Shown: positions 28,263 to 39,102, numbered from the stretch's first letter. The stretch is 64,000 bases of DNA from Ensifer sp. IC4062 (GCF_020193575.1 NZ_JADYVD010000002.1:226342-290341), one strand, 5' to 3'. The notes: generated by a model not told the origin, from the sequence alone. Numbers and translations: made by a program.

Positions 28263-28490
28263 CGTCATTCTCTGAGACAATCTCTATTGGCAGAGCGCAA
28301 ATGCGGCGCGCCGGATATTGACGCCACGAAATGGACAGGGATTCGGGCGCGGTCAAGGGGTTTCATTGAAAATAGCAATATCGCCACAGACCGCAACCAA
28401 ACGGCAAATGCCGAGTTTTTTCAACCGAAGGTCGTTTCTTTCGGCGAGTCTGCGTGTGTTTCGGTGGCGCGAGCAGTCTGTAGCGGGAGG
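28263..28490. other. intergenic region between dprA and topA
   Basis: Nothing but a possible topA leader is seen here. There is a T-run on the + strand near 28413-28419 and no convincing hairpin terminator after dprA, so readthrough from dprA into topA is possible. Confidence 0.35.
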
Positions 28491-29642
28491 TCATTCCTTG
28501 GGGACGAGAGAGACCAGGTTCGCACCATGCCGGCAGAGCTGGCCCGCGAGATCCAATTCCAGAAGCACGAGGTGAACCTGCGAGGCCGAGAGCGCGGTGT
28601 GGCGGATGACGTCGTCGATCTCGACCGGCGTCGGCCCGAGCGCTTCGATGATGCGGTTGCGTTCGCTGTCGTCCGGTGCCGCGGTTGCTGCCCGCGTGTT
28701 CTCGATCGTCGGCTCCTTGATGTCCAGACGTGTCAGGAGGTCGTCCTGCGTGAGCGGCGCCAGCGCCTCCAGGACGTCGGATGAGGATGTCGTAACGGTC
28801 GCGCCCTGTTTCAAGAGATCGTTGGTGCCATGGCAGCGCGGATCGAGTGGCGATCCGGGTACCGCGAAGACCAGCCTGCCGAAGTCGGCGGCATAACGGG
28901 CGGTGATCAGCGAACCGGACCGGTTGGCTGCCTCAACGATGGTGACCCCGAGGCTGACACCGGCGATGAGCCGGTTTCGCCGCGGAAAGTCACGTGCCCG
29001 GGGCTCCCAGCCAAAGGGCATTTCGCTTATCGCAAGCCCTTCGCCGGATGTGATCTCCTGCAGCAGCCCAATGTTTTCAGGCGGATAGGGCTGGTCGAGG
29101 CCGCCGGCAAGCGCCGCGATCGTGCCGGTCCGGACGCTTGCGCGATGGGCGGCGGTATCAATGCCACGCGCGAGCCCTGAAGCAATGACATAGCCTGCCG
29201 CACCTGCATCGCGCGCGATCATGGCTGCGAACTTCGCCCCGCTCACGGACGCATTACGCGAACCGACAATGCCAAGGGAAGGGCGCGTTGCCGCCCGGAT
29301 GTTGCCCTTCACGGCGATGAGCGGCGGGGCGCCGTCGATCTCTCTCAATGCCGGGGGATAGTCCGGTTCGCCAATTCCGATGAAGACGGCGCCGAACCGG
29401 TGCGCCGCCTCGAGTTCCCGTTCCGCATCCGCTACTGTCGCAATGCGAAATGTTCGATCCGAGCCGCCGCGCCGGGAAAGGTCGGGCAGCGCTTCAAGCG
29501 CCGCCTCCGCCGTTCCGAAGTGGTTGATCAGGTCTCGGAAGGTGGCGGGACCGACATTATCGCTGCGAATCAGCCGCAGCCAGGCGATTCTCTGCCGTTC
29601 CGTCAGCGCGATTCCTGTGCTTTGGGCGCTGACGTTCAACAT
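28491..29642 (-). CDS. dprA: DNA processing protein DprA
   Basis: DprA binds incoming single-stranded DNA and loads RecA in natural transformation. It is widespread also in species not known to be competent, so its role here is uncertain. The 383-aa protein has an N-terminal SAM-like domain, the Rossmann-fold core with [11 protein letters not shown] (about 121-131), [15 protein letters not shown] (near 155-169) and [14 protein letters not shown] loop ([11 protein letters not shown] near 215-225), and a C-terminal winged-helix DML1-like domain. The ATG overlaps the plsY stop by 1 bp (TAATG), indicating translational coupling. Confidence 0.93.
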   Translation of the reverse strand: MLNVSAQSTGIALTERQRIAWLRLIRSDNVGPATFRDLINHFGTAEAALEALPDLSRRGGSDRTFRIATVADAERELEAAHRFGAVFIGIGEPDYPPALREIDGAPPLIAVKGNIRAATRPSLGIVGSRNASVSGAKFAAMIARDAGAAGYVIASGLARGIDTAAHRASVRTGTIAALAGGLDQPYPPENIGLLQEITSGEGLAISEMPFGWEPRARDFPRRNRLIAGVSLGVTIVEAANRSGSLITARYAADFGRLVFAVPGSPLDPRCHGTNDLLKQGATVTTSSSDVLEALAPLTQDDLLTRLDIKEPTIENTRAATAAPDDSERNRIIEALGPTPVEIDDVIRHTALSASQVHLVLLELDLAGQLCRHGANLVSLVPKE

Positions 29643-30253
29643 TATCCCTTTTCCCCGATCCGGCTTTCCGTGCCGTTGAGCAGCCGCTGGATGTTGGCGC
29701 GATGCTTGATCCAGGTAATGATGGTCATGGTTGCGAACAGCAGCGCCACTTTTCCATATCCGGTCGCGTACAGCGCAATTGGTGTGATGACAGTCCCAGT
29801 AAGGGCGCTCAGCGATGAGTAACGCGTGATTTTAGCGATGGCGAGCCAGATTGCACCGAAGACGAACACCATCACCGGTGCAAGGCCCAGCAACACGCCG
29901 ATATAGGTTGCAACGCCCTTGCCGCCCTTGAAAGAGAGCCAGACCGGATAGAGATGTCCGAGGAAGGCGGCAAGGCCGGCGGCAAGGCCAGCCTCGAGGC
30001 CCCAAAGAGAGGCGATGGCGGCGGCTGCCGTGCCCTTGAGCGCATCAAGGAGCAGGGTCGCCGCGGCAAGCTTCTTGTTGCCGGTTCGAAGTACGTTCGT
30101 TGCGCCGATGTTGCCCGAGCCTATCTTGCGAACGTCACCGAGGCCGGCCATGCGGGTGAGAACGAGACCGAAGGGGATCGACCCCAGAAGATAGCCGAAG
30201 AAGAGACATGCGAACGTCGCGGGCAGCCCGAGCTGCCAGGATAATAGTTCCAC
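29642..30253 (-). CDS. plsY: acyl-phosphate glycerol-3-phosphate acyltransferase PlsY
   Basis: PlsY is an integral membrane enzyme that transfers an acyl group from acyl-phosphate to glycerol-3-phosphate, the first step of phospholipid synthesis. The 203-aa protein has five predicted helices and the three family motifs: [10 protein letters not shown] (20-29), [14 protein letters not shown] (near 43-56) and [19 protein letters not shown] (about 98-116). The start is GTG at 30253 with GGAGG 6 bp upstream. It lies 30 bp after pyrC'. Confidence 0.94.
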   Translation of the reverse strand: MELLSWQLGLPATFACLFFGYLLGSIPFGLVLTRMAGLGDVRKIGSGNIGATNVLRTGNKKLAAATLLLDALKGTAAAAIASLWGLEAGLAAGLAAFLGHLYPVWLSFKGGKGVATYIGVLLGLAPVMVFVFGAIWLAIAKITRYSSLSALTGTVITPIALYATGYGKVALLFATMTIITWIKHRANIQRLLNGTESRIGEKG

Positions 30254-30283
30254 CGGTTCCTCCCCCGCCTAACAGCTCCGGTC

Positions 30284-31576
30284 TTACGCTGAATGCACCA
30301 GCTTGCCTGCAACATAAGTTTGGACGACCCGTCCGGTAAAGCGGGCATTTTCAAACGGCGTGTTCTTCGAACGGGAAACCAGCGCTTTCTCGTAGAGGAC
30401 CCAAGGTTCCTCGAGGTCGAGAACGGTGATGTCGGCCTTCGCGCCGGGTTTCAATGTGCCGGCTTCCAGGCCAAAGATTGCGGCCGGGCGGGTGGACATG
30501 GCATCGATCAGCCGCATCAGCGGCACCTGGCCGCTGTGGTAGAGCCGAAGGGCCGCAGCCGCCAGGGTTTCAAGGCCGATCGCGCCATCGGCGGCGTCGG
30601 AGAAGGGCAGGCGCTTGGTGTCGACATCCTGTGGATCATGCGACGATACGATGATGTCGATCGTGCCGTCTGCAAGGGCCTCGGCCATCGCGACGCGGTC
30701 GTCCTCGCCGCGCAGCGGAGGCGACAATTTGAAGAAGGTCCGATACTCGCCGATGTCGTTTTCGTTCAGCGTCAGATGATTGATCGAGATGCCGCAGGTG
30801 ACGTTGGTGCCACGCTCCCGCGCGACGCGCACGGCGTCCGCCGACTCGGGCACGGAAATCTGGGCGGCGTGACAGGCGGCCTTGGTCAGTCCGGCGATGC
30901 GAAGGTCGCGTTCCAGCGGAATGATTTCTGCTTCGCGCGGCACGCCCGGCAGGCCGAGCCAGCTAGCGAGCAAGCCCTCGTTCATGACGCCGTTGGCGCC
31001 GAGATACTTGTCGCGGGCCTCAAGCGCGACGACCGCTCCGAATTCGCGCGCGTAGGTCATTGCGCGGCGCAGAACCAGCGTGTCGTGAACCGGTTGCCGT
31101 CCGTTGGTGAAGCAGACGGCGCCCGCGTCGCGAAGCAACCCGATTTCGGTCATCTCTTCCCCGAGTAGCCCCTTGGTCAGGGCTGCAGCCGGATGGATGT
31201 TGACGAGCGCCTTGTCGCGCGCGGTCTTCTGCACGAACTCAACGAGGGCGATTTCGTCGATGACCGGATCTGTGTCCGGCATGGCGATGAAAGTTGTGAC
31301 GCCGCCTGCTGCTGCGGCCCGGGAGGCCGACTCGATCGTCTCGCGATGCTCGCTTCCGGGTTCGCCGACGAAGACGCGCGCATCGACGAGGCCCGGGACT
31401 GCCGTAAGGCCGGCGCAGTCCTTGACGAAGGCGCCGTCCGGCGCGCCCTGGTTCTGGGCGTCGCTGCCGGCTGCAAGAATGCGGCCGTCGCTGCCGACGA
31501 TGATCGTTCCTGTTTCGTCGAGATTGCGCGAAGGATCGACGATGCGCAGGCTTCTCAGAACGAGTGGTCTGGTCAT
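30284..31576 (-). CDS. pyrC': dihydroorotase-like protein, probably non-catalytic (PyrC')
   Basis: The 430-aa protein has the amidohydrolase/dihydroorotase fold and lies directly behind pyrB. The key metal ligands are altered. The usual D-x-H-x-H-x-R after PGLVD reads DARVFVG (both His lost). The HAED-type His is replaced in LEARDKYLG. The late TDHAP motif reads SSHDP. The Pseudomonas pyrBC' pair has such an inactive dihydroorotase homologue, which only stabilises the aspartate transcarbamoylase holoenzyme. The same role is inferred here, so an active dihydroorotase should be encoded elsewhere. Its start overlaps the pyrB stop (ATGA). Confidence 0.85.
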   Translation of the reverse strand: MTRPLVLRSLRIVDPSRNLDETGTIIVGSDGRILAAGSDAQNQGAPDGAFVKDCAGLTAVPGLVDARVFVGEPGSEHRETIESASRAAAAGGVTTFIAMPDTDPVIDEIALVEFVQKTARDKALVNIHPAAALTKGLLGEEMTEIGLLRDAGAVCFTNGRQPVHDTLVLRRAMTYAREFGAVVALEARDKYLGANGVMNEGLLASWLGLPGVPREAEIIPLERDLRIAGLTKAACHAAQISVPESADAVRVARERGTNVTCGISINHLTLNENDIGEYRTFFKLSPPLRGEDDRVAMAEALADGTIDIIVSSHDPQDVDTKRLPFSDAADGAIGLETLAAAALRLYHSGQVPLMRLIDAMSTRPAAIFGLEAGTLKPGAKADITVLDLEEPWVLYEKALVSRSKNTPFENARFTGRVVQTYVAGKLVHSA

Positions 31577-32514
31577 AGGCGCGGCCCCTGGTTCTGCGAG
31601 AGGAGAAGCGTTTCCATCACGGCCATGCGCACGGCAACGCCCATCTCGACCTGCTGTTCGATGACGCTTTGCGGGCCGTCGGCGATTTCGGAAGCGATCT
31701 CGACGCCGCGGTTCATCGGCCCCGGGTGCATCACCAGCGCATCGTCCTTGGCAGCTTTCAGCTTTTTGGCGTCGAGGCCGTAGTAATGGAAGTATTCGCG
31801 TACCGAGGGCACGAAGGAGCCGGCCATGCGCTCGCGCTGCAGCCGCAGCATCATGACCACATCCGCGTCCTTCAGCCCTTCCGCCATGGAGTGGTAGACT
31901 TCGACGCCCATCTGCGCGATGCCGGAGGGAAGCAGTGTCGCCGGTGCGACGACGCGCACGCGCGCTCCCATCTGGTTCAGCAGCAGAATGTTGGATCGGG
32001 CGACGCGCGAGTGCAGGACGTCGCCGCAGATCGCGACGATGATCCGCGAGAGCTTGCCCTTGGCACGGCGGATCGTCAGCGCATCGAGCAGCGCCTGGGT
32101 CGGGTGCTCGTGCTGACCGTCGCCGGCATTGACGACCGAGCAGGAGACTTTCTGGGCGAGCAGCGCTGCCGCGCCCGCCGAAGAGTGGCGCACGACCAGC
32201 ACGTCGGGATGCATCGCGTTCAGCGTCATCGCCGTGTCGATCAGCGTCTCACCCTTCTTTACCGAGGAATTGCCCACCGACATGTTCATGACGTCGGCAC
32301 CGAGACGCTTGCCCGCCAGTTCGAACGAGGACTGCGTCCGGGTCGAGGCTTCGAAGAAGAGATTGATCTGCGTCAGCCCGCGCAGCGAGGAGGTTTTCTT
32401 CTCCCTCTGCCGGGAGATCTTGACGGCTTCGTCGGCGCGATCGAGCAGGAGCGTGATGTCCTGTTCCGTGAGGCCCTTGATGCCGAGCAGGTGGCGATGC
32501 GGGAAAGTGATCAT
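31573..32514 (-). CDS. pyrB: aspartate carbamoyltransferase catalytic subunit
   Basis: PyrB joins carbamoyl phosphate and aspartate in the first committed step of pyrimidine synthesis. The carbamoyl-phosphate-binding motif STRTQSSFE is at about 55-63 and the aspartate-side HPTQALLD motif near 134-141. The length is 313 aa from the ATG at 32514 ([15 protein letters not shown]). An alternative start at 32529 adds five residues. It is the first gene of a long leftward block through pyrC', plsY, dprA, topA and rnr. It is divergent from the acyl-CoA dehydrogenase gene. Confidence 0.96.
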   Translation of the reverse strand: MITFPHRHLLGIKGLTEQDITLLLDRADEAVKISRQREKKTSSLRGLTQINLFFEASTRTQSSFELAGKRLGADVMNMSVGNSSVKKGETLIDTAMTLNAMHPDVLVVRHSSAGAAALLAQKVSCSVVNAGDGQHEHPTQALLDALTIRRAKGKLSRIIVAICGDVLHSRVARSNILLLNQMGARVRVVAPATLLPSGIAQMGVEVYHSMAEGLKDADVVMMLRLQRERMAGSFVPSVREYFHYYGLDAKKLKAAKDDALVMHPGPMNRGVEIASEIADGPQSVIEQQVEMGVAVRMAVMETLLLSQNQGPRL

Positions 32515-32661
32515 GAGCCGCCCTTGCACTCTCTATTTTGGCACGCTCTATAATGCGTGGTCAGGGGGCGGGCAAGCGGCGCGCCACCCCTTCCGCAGAA
32601 AACTTGCGTGGGTCTTGGGCGCGCTGTTTCGCGCCTGCGAAACTTGCGCTAGAACCGGCCC

Positions 32662-34314
32662 ATGAATCAGATGAACCGGACTGAACAGAAACTCGCCGAG
32701 CTGAACCAGCCAAAACCCTGGTCCGGTGTCAACGCCTATCGCTCCGATCCTCTCGTCGTCGATATAACGTCGAGCATGCCGAAGACGTTGCGCGACGAAT
32801 TCGACGTGCTCGGGCGTTACGTCACCTCGCCGGAAGCGCAGGAACTGGCGCGCATGGCGAACGAGGGCGTGCCAAAGCTGAAGACCCACGGTCCTCGCGG
32901 TGAGCGCCTCGATGTCGTGGAGTTCCATCCGGCCTGGCACGCGCTGATGCGCCGGTCGATGACGACGGGTCTGCATTCGTCCGCCTGGGAAAATCTTGCG
33001 GACGAAAGAGACCGCTCGCACAAGGCGAGGGCGATCCGATTCTATCTGACGGCACAGCTCGAATGCGGTCATCTCTGCCCGCTGACGATGACGAGTGCGT
33101 CGGTTGCCGCCATCACTGCCTCTCCGGCGGTCCAGAAGGAATGGGCGCCGAAGATCCTGTCGCGCAAATATGATTCCTCCAACCGCCCATGGATGCAGAA
33201 GAGCGCCGTCACCATCGGCATGGGCATGACGGAGAAGCAGGGCGGTACCGATGTCCGCGCCAACACCTCGACCGCGGAGCGCGTGGGGGACGGCATCTAC
33301 CGTCTGAACGGCCACAAGTGGTTCATGTCCGCGCCGATGAGCGATGCTTTCGTGATGCTCGCGCAGACGCGTGACGGGCTCGGCTGCTTCCTAGTACCGC
33401 GCCTGCTCGAGGACGGTTCGGCGAACGGTCTGCGCTTCCAGCGCCTGAAGGATAAGCTAGGCAATCGCTCCAATGCTTCGTCGGAGGTGGAGTTTTCCGA
33501 TACGTTCGGCTTCATCCTCGGAACGCCCGACGCGGGGATCCGCACCATTCTCGATATGGTGACGTTGACGCGGCTCGACTGCGCGCTCGCCTCCGCCGGC
33601 ATGATGCGTGCGTCGCTCGCCGAAGCCGTTCACCACACCCGCGGCCGCAAGATCTTTGGCAAGACACTGATCAGCCAGCCGATGATGACGCGCGTTCTGG
33701 CCGACATGGCGCTTGACGTCGCAGCGGCGAGCGCGCTGTCCTTCCGTCTTGCCGATGCATTCGATAAGGCGCATGGCAGTGCCGAGGATGCCGCCTATGC
33801 CCGCATCATGACGCCCGTCGCGAAATACTGGTGCTGCAAGATCGCTCCCGGCCTGATCTACGAGGCAATGGAATGCCTCGGCGGCAACGGCTATGTCGAG
33901 GAGCGCGCGCTTGCCCGACATTATCGCGAGGCGCCGGTCAATGCCATCTGGGAGGGATCCGGCAACGTCATGGCGCTTGACGTTCTGCGCGTACTCGGGC
34001 GTCGCAAGGAGTTGTTCGAACAGCTCTTCGGCATCTTCAGCCGCGATCTCGGCCCCTCCGGTCGCAAGACTATCGACGTGCTGCGTGCGGCCATGTCGCT
34101 TTGCGAACGCGACGAAGGCGCGGCCCGCATGCTGGTCGAGCAGCTTGCGCTTGCGGCCGCGGCCGCCGAACTCTATCGGCTCGGCGCGGGACGCATCGCT
34201 GACGCGTTTCTGGAGTCGCGGCTCGCGGCAGGCTGGCGCTCGACCTACGGCATGCTGGATTCGCGCTTTGATTCCGCCTACGTGCTCGATCTGCTCTATC
34301 CGGCGGCGACGTAG
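32662..34314 (+). CDS. acyl-CoA dehydrogenase, AidB-like
   Basis: This 550-aa flavoprotein of the acyl-CoA dehydrogenase superfamily resembles E. coli AidB and isovaleryl-CoA-type dehydrogenases. It has the FAD-binding TEKQGGTDVRA segment (about 191-201), YRLNGHKWFMSAPMSDAF (about 213-230) and the C-terminal YEAMECLGGNGYVEE motif (about 396-410), with a ~100-residue AidB-type C-terminal region. E. coli AidB is part of the Ada adaptive response to alkylation; no Ada box is evident here. The gene stands alone between the pyrB block and the convergent AEC permease, overlapping the latter's end by 19 bp. Confidence 0.85.
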   Translation: MNQMNRTEQKLAELNQPKPWSGVNAYRSDPLVVDITSSMPKTLRDEFDVLGRYVTSPEAQELARMANEGVPKLKTHGPRGERLDVVEFHPAWHALMRRSMTTGLHSSAWENLADERDRSHKARAIRFYLTAQLECGHLCPLTMTSASVAAITASPAVQKEWAPKILSRKYDSSNRPWMQKSAVTIGMGMTEKQGGTDVRANTSTAERVGDGIYRLNGHKWFMSAPMSDAFVMLAQTRDGLGCFLVPRLLEDGSANGLRFQRLKDKLGNRSNASSEVEFSDTFGFILGTPDAGIRTILDMVTLTRLDCALASAGMMRASLAEAVHHTRGRKIFGKTLISQPMMTRVLADMALDVAAASALSFRLADAFDKAHGSAEDAAYARIMTPVAKYWCCKIAPGLIYEAMECLGGNGYVEERALARHYREAPVNAIWEGSGNVMALDVLRVLGRRKELFEQLFGIFSRDLGPSGRKTIDVLRAAMSLCERDEGAARMLVEQLALAAAAAELYRLGAGRIADAFLESRLAAGWRSTYGMLDSRFDSAYVLDLLYPAAT

Positions 34315-35231
34315 CCGGTGGCGATGAGGACGAGCGGTATCGTGAAGAAGGATACTGCGGTCTGAATGGTCGCGACTGCGGCATAGAGTTCTGCATCTCC
34401 CCCCATCTGCTTGGCAAGAAGATAACCGTTCATGGCTGTCGGCACCGCCGCGCCGAGCGCGATGACGAGTAGTGCGTCCCCGCGAATGCCGAGCAGCGCA
34501 CTTGCTCCGACCATAAAGACCGGCATAACGACAAGCTTGAGCGCGACCGCTAGCAGCGCGGCGCCGCTCGGCCTCAATGCATCGGCGATCTTGAGCCCGG
34601 CGCCGACCATGACGAGGCCGAGGCTGAGCGAGGCCGTCGCCAGCATCTCGATCGCCGTCATCACCGGTGTGTAGAGCTCGATCCCGCTGATATTGAACGA
34701 TATCCCCAGCGCCGACGAAATGATCAAAGGATTGGTGATGATCTTCAAGAAGAAGAGCCCGGGGCCGCGGCTGCCGCCGCCGAACCACACGAGCACGGCG
34801 ACATTGTAGAAGTTGATCGGGATGATGATCAGCGTCATCACCAGGGCGGTCAGGCTGAGGCCGAGCTCGCCGTAGAGCTTTTGCGCAACGGCGAGCGCAA
34901 TGAAGGCGTTCCAGCGCGTCGCCGTCTGAAAGATCGAGGTGAAGGTGGCGCCGGAGATCTGACGGCTGCGCAAGAGCGGCCAACTCAGAAGGAGTGCGGC
35001 CGACATGGTCGTAACGCTGCCGATGGTCGCGGTCGCCGTTGCGTCGGCCTTCATGCCGGTGAAGTCCGCCTCGGCCAAGGTCGAGAAGAGCAGCGCGGGA
35101 AAAAGAAGATAGTAGCCGAACTGCTCAAGCCCGATCCAAAGCCCTTGGTCAATGAGCTTCGACCGTCGAAGCCAGATTCCAAGAAGCACCAGGAGGAAGA
35201 TAGGCAGAATGCTCTCGAAGATGACGATCAT
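34296..35231 (-). CDS. AEC family permease
   Basis: The ~311-aa inner-membrane protein has 9-10 predicted helices. The N-terminus is VIFESILPIFLLVLLGIWL and the auxin-efflux-carrier-type repeat is visible as SLGLVMVGAGLKIADAL near 200-215. Members export or import organic acids or amino-acid derivatives; the substrate is unknown. The ATG at 35231 gives a hydrophobic first helix; an upstream start at 35288 adds a polar leader. Its 3' end overlaps the convergent acyl-CoA dehydrogenase gene by 19 bp. Confidence 0.82.
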   Translation of the reverse strand: MIVIFESILPIFLLVLLGIWLRRSKLIDQGLWIGLEQFGYYLLFPALLFSTLAEADFTGMKADATATATIGSVTTMSAALLLSWPLLRSRQISGATFTSIFQTATRWNAFIALAVAQKLYGELGLSLTALVMTLIIIPINFYNVAVLVWFGGGSRGPGLFFLKIITNPLIISSALGISFNISGIELYTPVMTAIEMLATASLSLGLVMVGAGLKIADALRPSGAALLAVALKLVVMPVFMVGASALLGIRGDALLVIALGAAVPTAMNGYLLAKQMGGDAELYAAVATIQTAVSFFTIPLVLIATGYVAAG

Positions 35232-35400
35232 GACGGGTCCATGCACAGGGAAGGGCCCACGCATCGTTCGCAGCATGGCCGCTCGCAAGCCGAACTTCGC
35301 TTGTGAATATTAACCTTAACAAATGGTTTACGTTGCGGGCGCGCGCCCAACGGAGGAGATTGGTTGGGCAATTCGAGGAAATAGGGAACGGAGCGGTTCG

Positions 35401-35556
35401 GTGAGAACTGGCTTGCTGATCATCATGATGGTGTTTTTCGCGGGGCTGCCGCTCGACATCGGGAGGCTCGCGGTCGCTCTTTTGGTGTTCGTGCTGGCCG
35501 AGCGCGCGCTCTATCCGCTGTTTTGTCGGCAGATCGTGGAAAGGGGGGCAGCATGA
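35401..35556 (+). CDS. small membrane protein (51 aa)
   Basis: From the GTG at 35401 the frame encodes about 51 residues forming one long or two short hydrophobic helices, with a basic/polar end (ERALYPLFCRQIVERG). The stop overlaps the ATG of the next small gene (ATGA), which argues that both are translated. No family is recognised. Upstream at 35311-35319 is TTAACCTTAAC, which could be a promoter or CtrA-like element. An in-frame ATG further upstream (35323) would add a polar stretch and is less likely. Confidence 0.55.
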   Translation: MRTGLLIIMMVFFAGLPLDIGRLAVALLVFVLAERALYPLFCRQIVERGAA

Positions 35557-35891
35557 AGTGGCTCCTGATATTTTGGGCCGCCCCGGTCACGTTCCTGACC
35601 GGCTGGTATGGTCTTTCCTATTACGACATGAGCTTCGGCGTATTCATGTTGACGCGTCAGGCGCATGACCTGGTTTTCGCGGTTTATGGCCACGTGCTTG
35701 GAATTCCGCCTGAAACCATCCCGCCGCTTGTCGCGCGGGCGATGGTCGTCGATAGCGCCATCGTATTTGCGCTCGTCGGGCTCAGGAAGCGTCGCCAGAT
35801 CGTCGCCTGGTACCGACGCCGTTTCGGCGCGCCGTCCGCTCAATCGCGGGAGGCGTTTGCGAGCGATGCCAATCTGTCGAGCGCTCCCTGA
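35553..35891 (+). CDS. conserved hypothetical membrane protein (112 aa)
   Basis: From the ATG at 35553 ([20 protein letters not shown]) the protein has an N-terminal helix (about 1-22), a middle loop with [18 protein letters not shown] and a second helix (about 66-82), then a basic tail. It is coupled to the 51-aa gene upstream. The C-terminal ~17 codons overlap the 3' end of ruvX on the other strand. Function is unknown; similar small two-helix proteins are common next to ruvX in rhizobia. Confidence 0.65.
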   Translation: MKWLLIFWAAPVTFLTGWYGLSYYDMSFGVFMLTRQAHDLVFAVYGHVLGIPPETIPPLVARAMVVDSAIVFALVGLRKRRQIVAWYRRRFGAPSAQSREAFASDANLSSAP

Positions 35892-36322
35892 AGAATGAAG
35901 GAGGCGGCGGCGGAGTCGATCCGCTCGGCCCGCTTCTTCCGGGATACGTCCATCTCGATCAGCACGCGCTCCGCCGCGACCGTCGAGAGCCGCTCGTCCC
36001 AGAGCACGAAGGGAATATCGGTTTTCTCTCCCATGTTCCTCACGAAGGCGCGCGTCGCCTGGCAGCGCGGTCCCTCGGTTCCGTCCATGTTGACGGGCAG
36101 GCCGATGATGAAGGCCGCGATCTTTTCCTTTGCTGCCACGGCTACGAGCGCTTCCGCGTCGACGCCGAACTTGACGCGCCGGATCACGTCGCGCGGCGTC
36201 GCGAAGCGCCGACCGAGATCGGAGACCGACAGCCCGATCGTCTTTGTGCCGAGATCAAGACCGGCAATCGCCCGGTTGGGAGGCAAGGACGCTGCCAGTT
36301 CTTCGATTGTAAGAATTGCCAT
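35840..36322 (-). CDS. ruvX: RuvX/YqgF, Holliday-junction resolvase-like nuclease
   Basis: This 160-aa RNase H-fold protein is believed to act in 16S rRNA 5'-end processing or on Holliday junctions. [16 protein letters not shown] at 20-35 holds the first catalytic Asp. [14 protein letters not shown] lies near 94-107 and WDERLST (about 129-135) carries the later acidic residue. The gene overlaps the 3' end of the rightward 112-aa gene. Confidence 0.9.
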   Translation of the reverse strand: MAILTIEELAASLPPNRAIAGLDLGTKTIGLSVSDLGRRFATPRDVIRRVKFGVDAEALVAVAAKEKIAAFIIGLPVNMDGTEGPRCQATRAFVRNMGEKTDIPFVLWDERLSTVAAERVLIEMDVSRKKRAERIDSAAASFILQGALDRLASLANASRD

Positions 36323-36472
36323 GGGATTTCCCGATTCGATCTTTCCACTTGTGTCATTTGATCCATATGCTTGTCCGGCACATAAATCATCAAAGCCGTC
36401 CGCCTAGCCCTAAAAAACATCACGCATGTTCGGTCGCTTCGCTCAAACTTACCGTGACCCAAGGAGAACGTC

Positions 36473-37177
36473 ATGAAGATCAAATGGCTCGGCCATTCCG
36501 CCTTCCACATCGAGACGGCGAAGGCCAAAATCCTGATCGATCCCTTCTTCACCGGGAATCCGGCGTTTCGTGAAAGCGAGCGCAAGGCTGCAACCGCGGG
36601 GCTGACGCATATCCTGCTCACGCACGGTCATGGCGACCATGTCGGCGACACCGTCGCAATCGCCAAGGAAACGGGAGCCACGGTGGTTGGCAATTTCGAC
36701 CTTTGCATGTGGCTCGGACGGCAGGGCGTCTCGAACATGGATCCGGGCAACACCGGCGGCACGATCCAGCTTGGCGCCTTCTCGGTCACCTTCGTGACGG
36801 CGCTACATTCCTCGGCGCAAATCACGGAAGATGGCGTTTCCCATTCGCTTGGAAGCGCCGGCGGCCTGGTGCTTCACTTCGACGACGAGGCGACGCTCTA
36901 CCATATGGGCGACACGGATATCTTCTCGGACATGGCGCTGGTCCACGAACTGCATGAGCCCGACATCGGCATCGTGCCGATCGGCGACCGCTTCACCATG
37001 GGCGGCGCCGTGGCCGCTCTCGCCTGCCAGCGCTATTTCAAATTCAACACTGCCATCCCCTGCCACTATGGCTCGTTCCCGATTATCGACCAGACGCCGC
37101 AGACCTTCGTCGCCGGGATGGACGGTGCCTCGACGCTGGTCGCGACGCCTGAAGTCGGTGGCGTCGTCACTCTATAG
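36473..37177 (+). CDS. UPF0173 metal-dependent hydrolase
   Basis: The 234-aa protein has a metallo-beta-lactamase fold. [11 protein letters not shown] (about 49-59) supplies the H-x-H-x-D-H metal motif, and a late [10 protein letters not shown] region near 201-210 follows H-Y-G. This is the UPF0173/UlaG-like family, with unknown natural substrate. The ATG at 36473 has AAGGAGAACG upstream. It stands alone 104 bp ahead of gatC. Confidence 0.9.
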   Translation: MKIKWLGHSAFHIETAKAKILIDPFFTGNPAFRESERKAATAGLTHILLTHGHGDHVGDTVAIAKETGATVVGNFDLCMWLGRQGVSNMDPGNTGGTIQLGAFSVTFVTALHSSAQITEDGVSHSLGSAGGLVLHFDDEATLYHMGDTDIFSDMALVHELHEPDIGIVPIGDRFTMGGAVAALACQRYFKFNTAIPCHYGSFPIIDQTPQTFVAGMDGASTLVATPEVGGVVTL

Positions 37178-37281
37178 GGCGCAACGGCGCCTAGCGTGTA
37201 CGCTGTCGGCGACATTCGCCCGTTGCACGTTGTGCAACTCGTCTTTATAGCGGGGGAAACTTTGAGATACCGGAGACGATT

Positions 37282-37569
37282 ATGTCCGTAGACCTTGCCA
37301 CCGTAAAGCGCGTCGCGCGCCTTGCCCGCATCGCCGTCAGCGAAGAGGAAGCCGAACGGATGATGGGCGAGCTCAATGGCATTCTCGGCTTCGTCGAGCA
37401 GCTTTCCGAGGTCAATGTCGACGGCGTCGAGCCGATGACCTCGGTAACGCCGATGAACATGAAGAAGCGCACAGACACCGTCGCCGACGGCGACAAGGCT
37501 GCCGACATCGTCGCCAATGCACCGAATTCGGACCGCAACTTCTTCCTCGTCCCGAAGGTGGTCGAGTAA
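37282..37569 (+). CDS. gatC: Asp/Glu-tRNA amidotransferase subunit C
   Basis: GatC is the 95-aa accessory subunit that stabilises GatA in the GatCAB complex, which converts misacylated Glu-tRNA-Gln or Asp-tRNA-Asn to the correct form. It has the typical helical N-terminus ([20 protein letters not shown]) and C-terminal [14 protein letters not shown]. gatA follows after 51 bp. Confidence 0.95.
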   Translation: MSVDLATVKRVARLARIAVSEEEAERMMGELNGILGFVEQLSEVNVDGVEPMTSVTPMNMKKRTDTVADGDKAADIVANAPNSDRNFFLVPKVVE

Positions 37570-37620
37570 AGCAACCGCCACCCGCCCTGACGTTTCCGAT
37601 TGCGAAAGCCCGATTGCACC

Positions 37621-39102
37621 ATGACCGAACTTACAAGCCTCACGATCGCCGAAGCCCGCGCGAAGCTTTTCGCCAAGGAAATCACAGCGGTCGAATTGAC
37701 GGATGCCTACATCGCCGCGATCGAGGCGGCCAATGACACGATCAACGCCTATGTTACCGTGACCCCGGAAAAGGCGCGCGAGATGGCGAAGGCTTCCGAC
37801 GCTCGCATAGCCGCCGGCAAGGCTGGCGCTTTGGAAGGTATTCCGCTCGGCATCAAGGATCTCTTCGGTACCGAGGGTGTGCATACGCAGGCCTGCAGCC
37901 ACATCCTCGATGGCTTCAAGCCGCGCTACGAATCGACCGTCACCCAGAATCTATGGGATGAAGGCGCTGTCATGCTCGGCAAGCTCAACATGGACGAGTT
38001 TGCGATGGGCTCTTCCAACGAGACGTCGTACTACGGACCGGTCAAGAACCCGTGGCGCGCCAAGAATTCCAACCTGGACCTCGTGCCCGGCGGCTCCTCC
38101 GGCGGTTCGGCGGCTGCGGTTGCGGCCCATCTCTGCGCTGGCGCGACTGCGACCGACACGGGCGGCTCCATTCGCCAGCCGGCCGCCTTTACCGGCACGG
38201 TCGGCATCAAGCCGACCTATGGCCGCTGCTCGCGTTGGGGTGTCGTCGCCTTTGCCTCCTCGCTCGACCAGGCCGGCCCGATCGCGCGCGACGTGCGCGA
38301 TGCGGCGATCCTCTTGAAGTCGATGGCCAGCGTCGACCCGAAAGATACGACGTCCGTCGACTTGCCCGTGCCGGACTATGAGGCGTCGATCGGCAAGTCG
38401 ATCAAGGGCATGAAGATCGGTATCCCGAAGGAATACCGCGTTGATGGCATGCCCGAGGAAATCGAGACGCTCTGGCAGCAGGGCATCGCCTGGCTGAAGG
38501 ACGCTGGTGCCGAAATCGTGGACATCTCGCTGCCGCACACGAAATACGCGCTGCCGGCCTATTACATCGTCGCGCCCGCCGAGGCGTCGTCGAATCTGGC
38601 GCGTTATGATGGTGTCCGCTACGGCCTGCGCGTCGACGGCAAGGATATCATCGACATGTATGAGAAGACGCGGGCTGCCGGCTTCGGTCAGGAAGTCAAG
38701 CGCCGCATCATGATCGGCACCTATGTGCTCTCCGCCGGCTACTACGACGCCTATTATCTGCGCGCGCAAAAGGTTCGCACGCTGATCAAGCGCGACTTCG
38801 AACTCGTTTTCGACGCAGGTGTCGACGCGATCCTGACGCCGGCGACGCCGTCCTCGGCCTTCGGCATTGCCGACGAGGATCTCGCGGCCGATCCGGTCAA
38901 GATGTACCTGAATGACATCTTCACGGTTACGGTCAACATGGCGGGGCTGCCGGGCATTGCCGTGCCAGGCGGGCTTGATCGCAAGGGCCTCCCGCTCGGT
39001 CTGCAGCTCATCGGCAAGCCGTTCGAGGAGGAAACGCTGTTCAAGACGGCGCATGTCATCGAACAGGCGGCAGGCCGCTTCACACCGTCCAAGTGGTGGT
39101 AA
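37621..39102 (+). CDS. gatA: Asp/Glu-tRNA amidotransferase subunit A
   Basis: GatA releases ammonia from glutamine and passes it to GatB. The amidase-signature triad is visible: Lys in GIKDLFG (about 80), Ser in the [12 protein letters not shown] loop (about 154-165) and Ser in DTGGSIRQP (about 178-186). Length is 493 aa from the ATG at 37621; an upstream in-frame TTG/ATG would add residues without support. gatB is separated from it by ~1.16 kb containing a yjhX-type gene and a broken DUF1294 gene, though usually the three lie closer. Confidence 0.96.
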   Translation: MTELTSLTIAEARAKLFAKEITAVELTDAYIAAIEAANDTINAYVTVTPEKAREMAKASDARIAAGKAGALEGIPLGIKDLFGTEGVHTQACSHILDGFKPRYESTVTQNLWDEGAVMLGKLNMDEFAMGSSNETSYYGPVKNPWRAKNSNLDLVPGGSSGGSAAAVAAHLCAGATATDTGGSIRQPAAFTGTVGIKPTYGRCSRWGVVAFASSLDQAGPIARDVRDAAILLKSMASVDPKDTTSVDLPVPDYEASIGKSIKGMKIGIPKEYRVDGMPEEIETLWQQGIAWLKDAGAEIVDISLPHTKYALPAYYIVAPAEASSNLARYDGVRYGLRVDGKDIIDMYEKTRAAGFGQEVKRRIMIGTYVLSAGYYDAYYLRAQKVRTLIKRDFELVFDAGVDAILTPATPSSAFGIADEDLAADPVKMYLNDIFTVTVNMAGLPGIAVPGGLDRKGLPLGLQLIGKPFEEETLFKTAHVIEQAAGRFTPSKWW

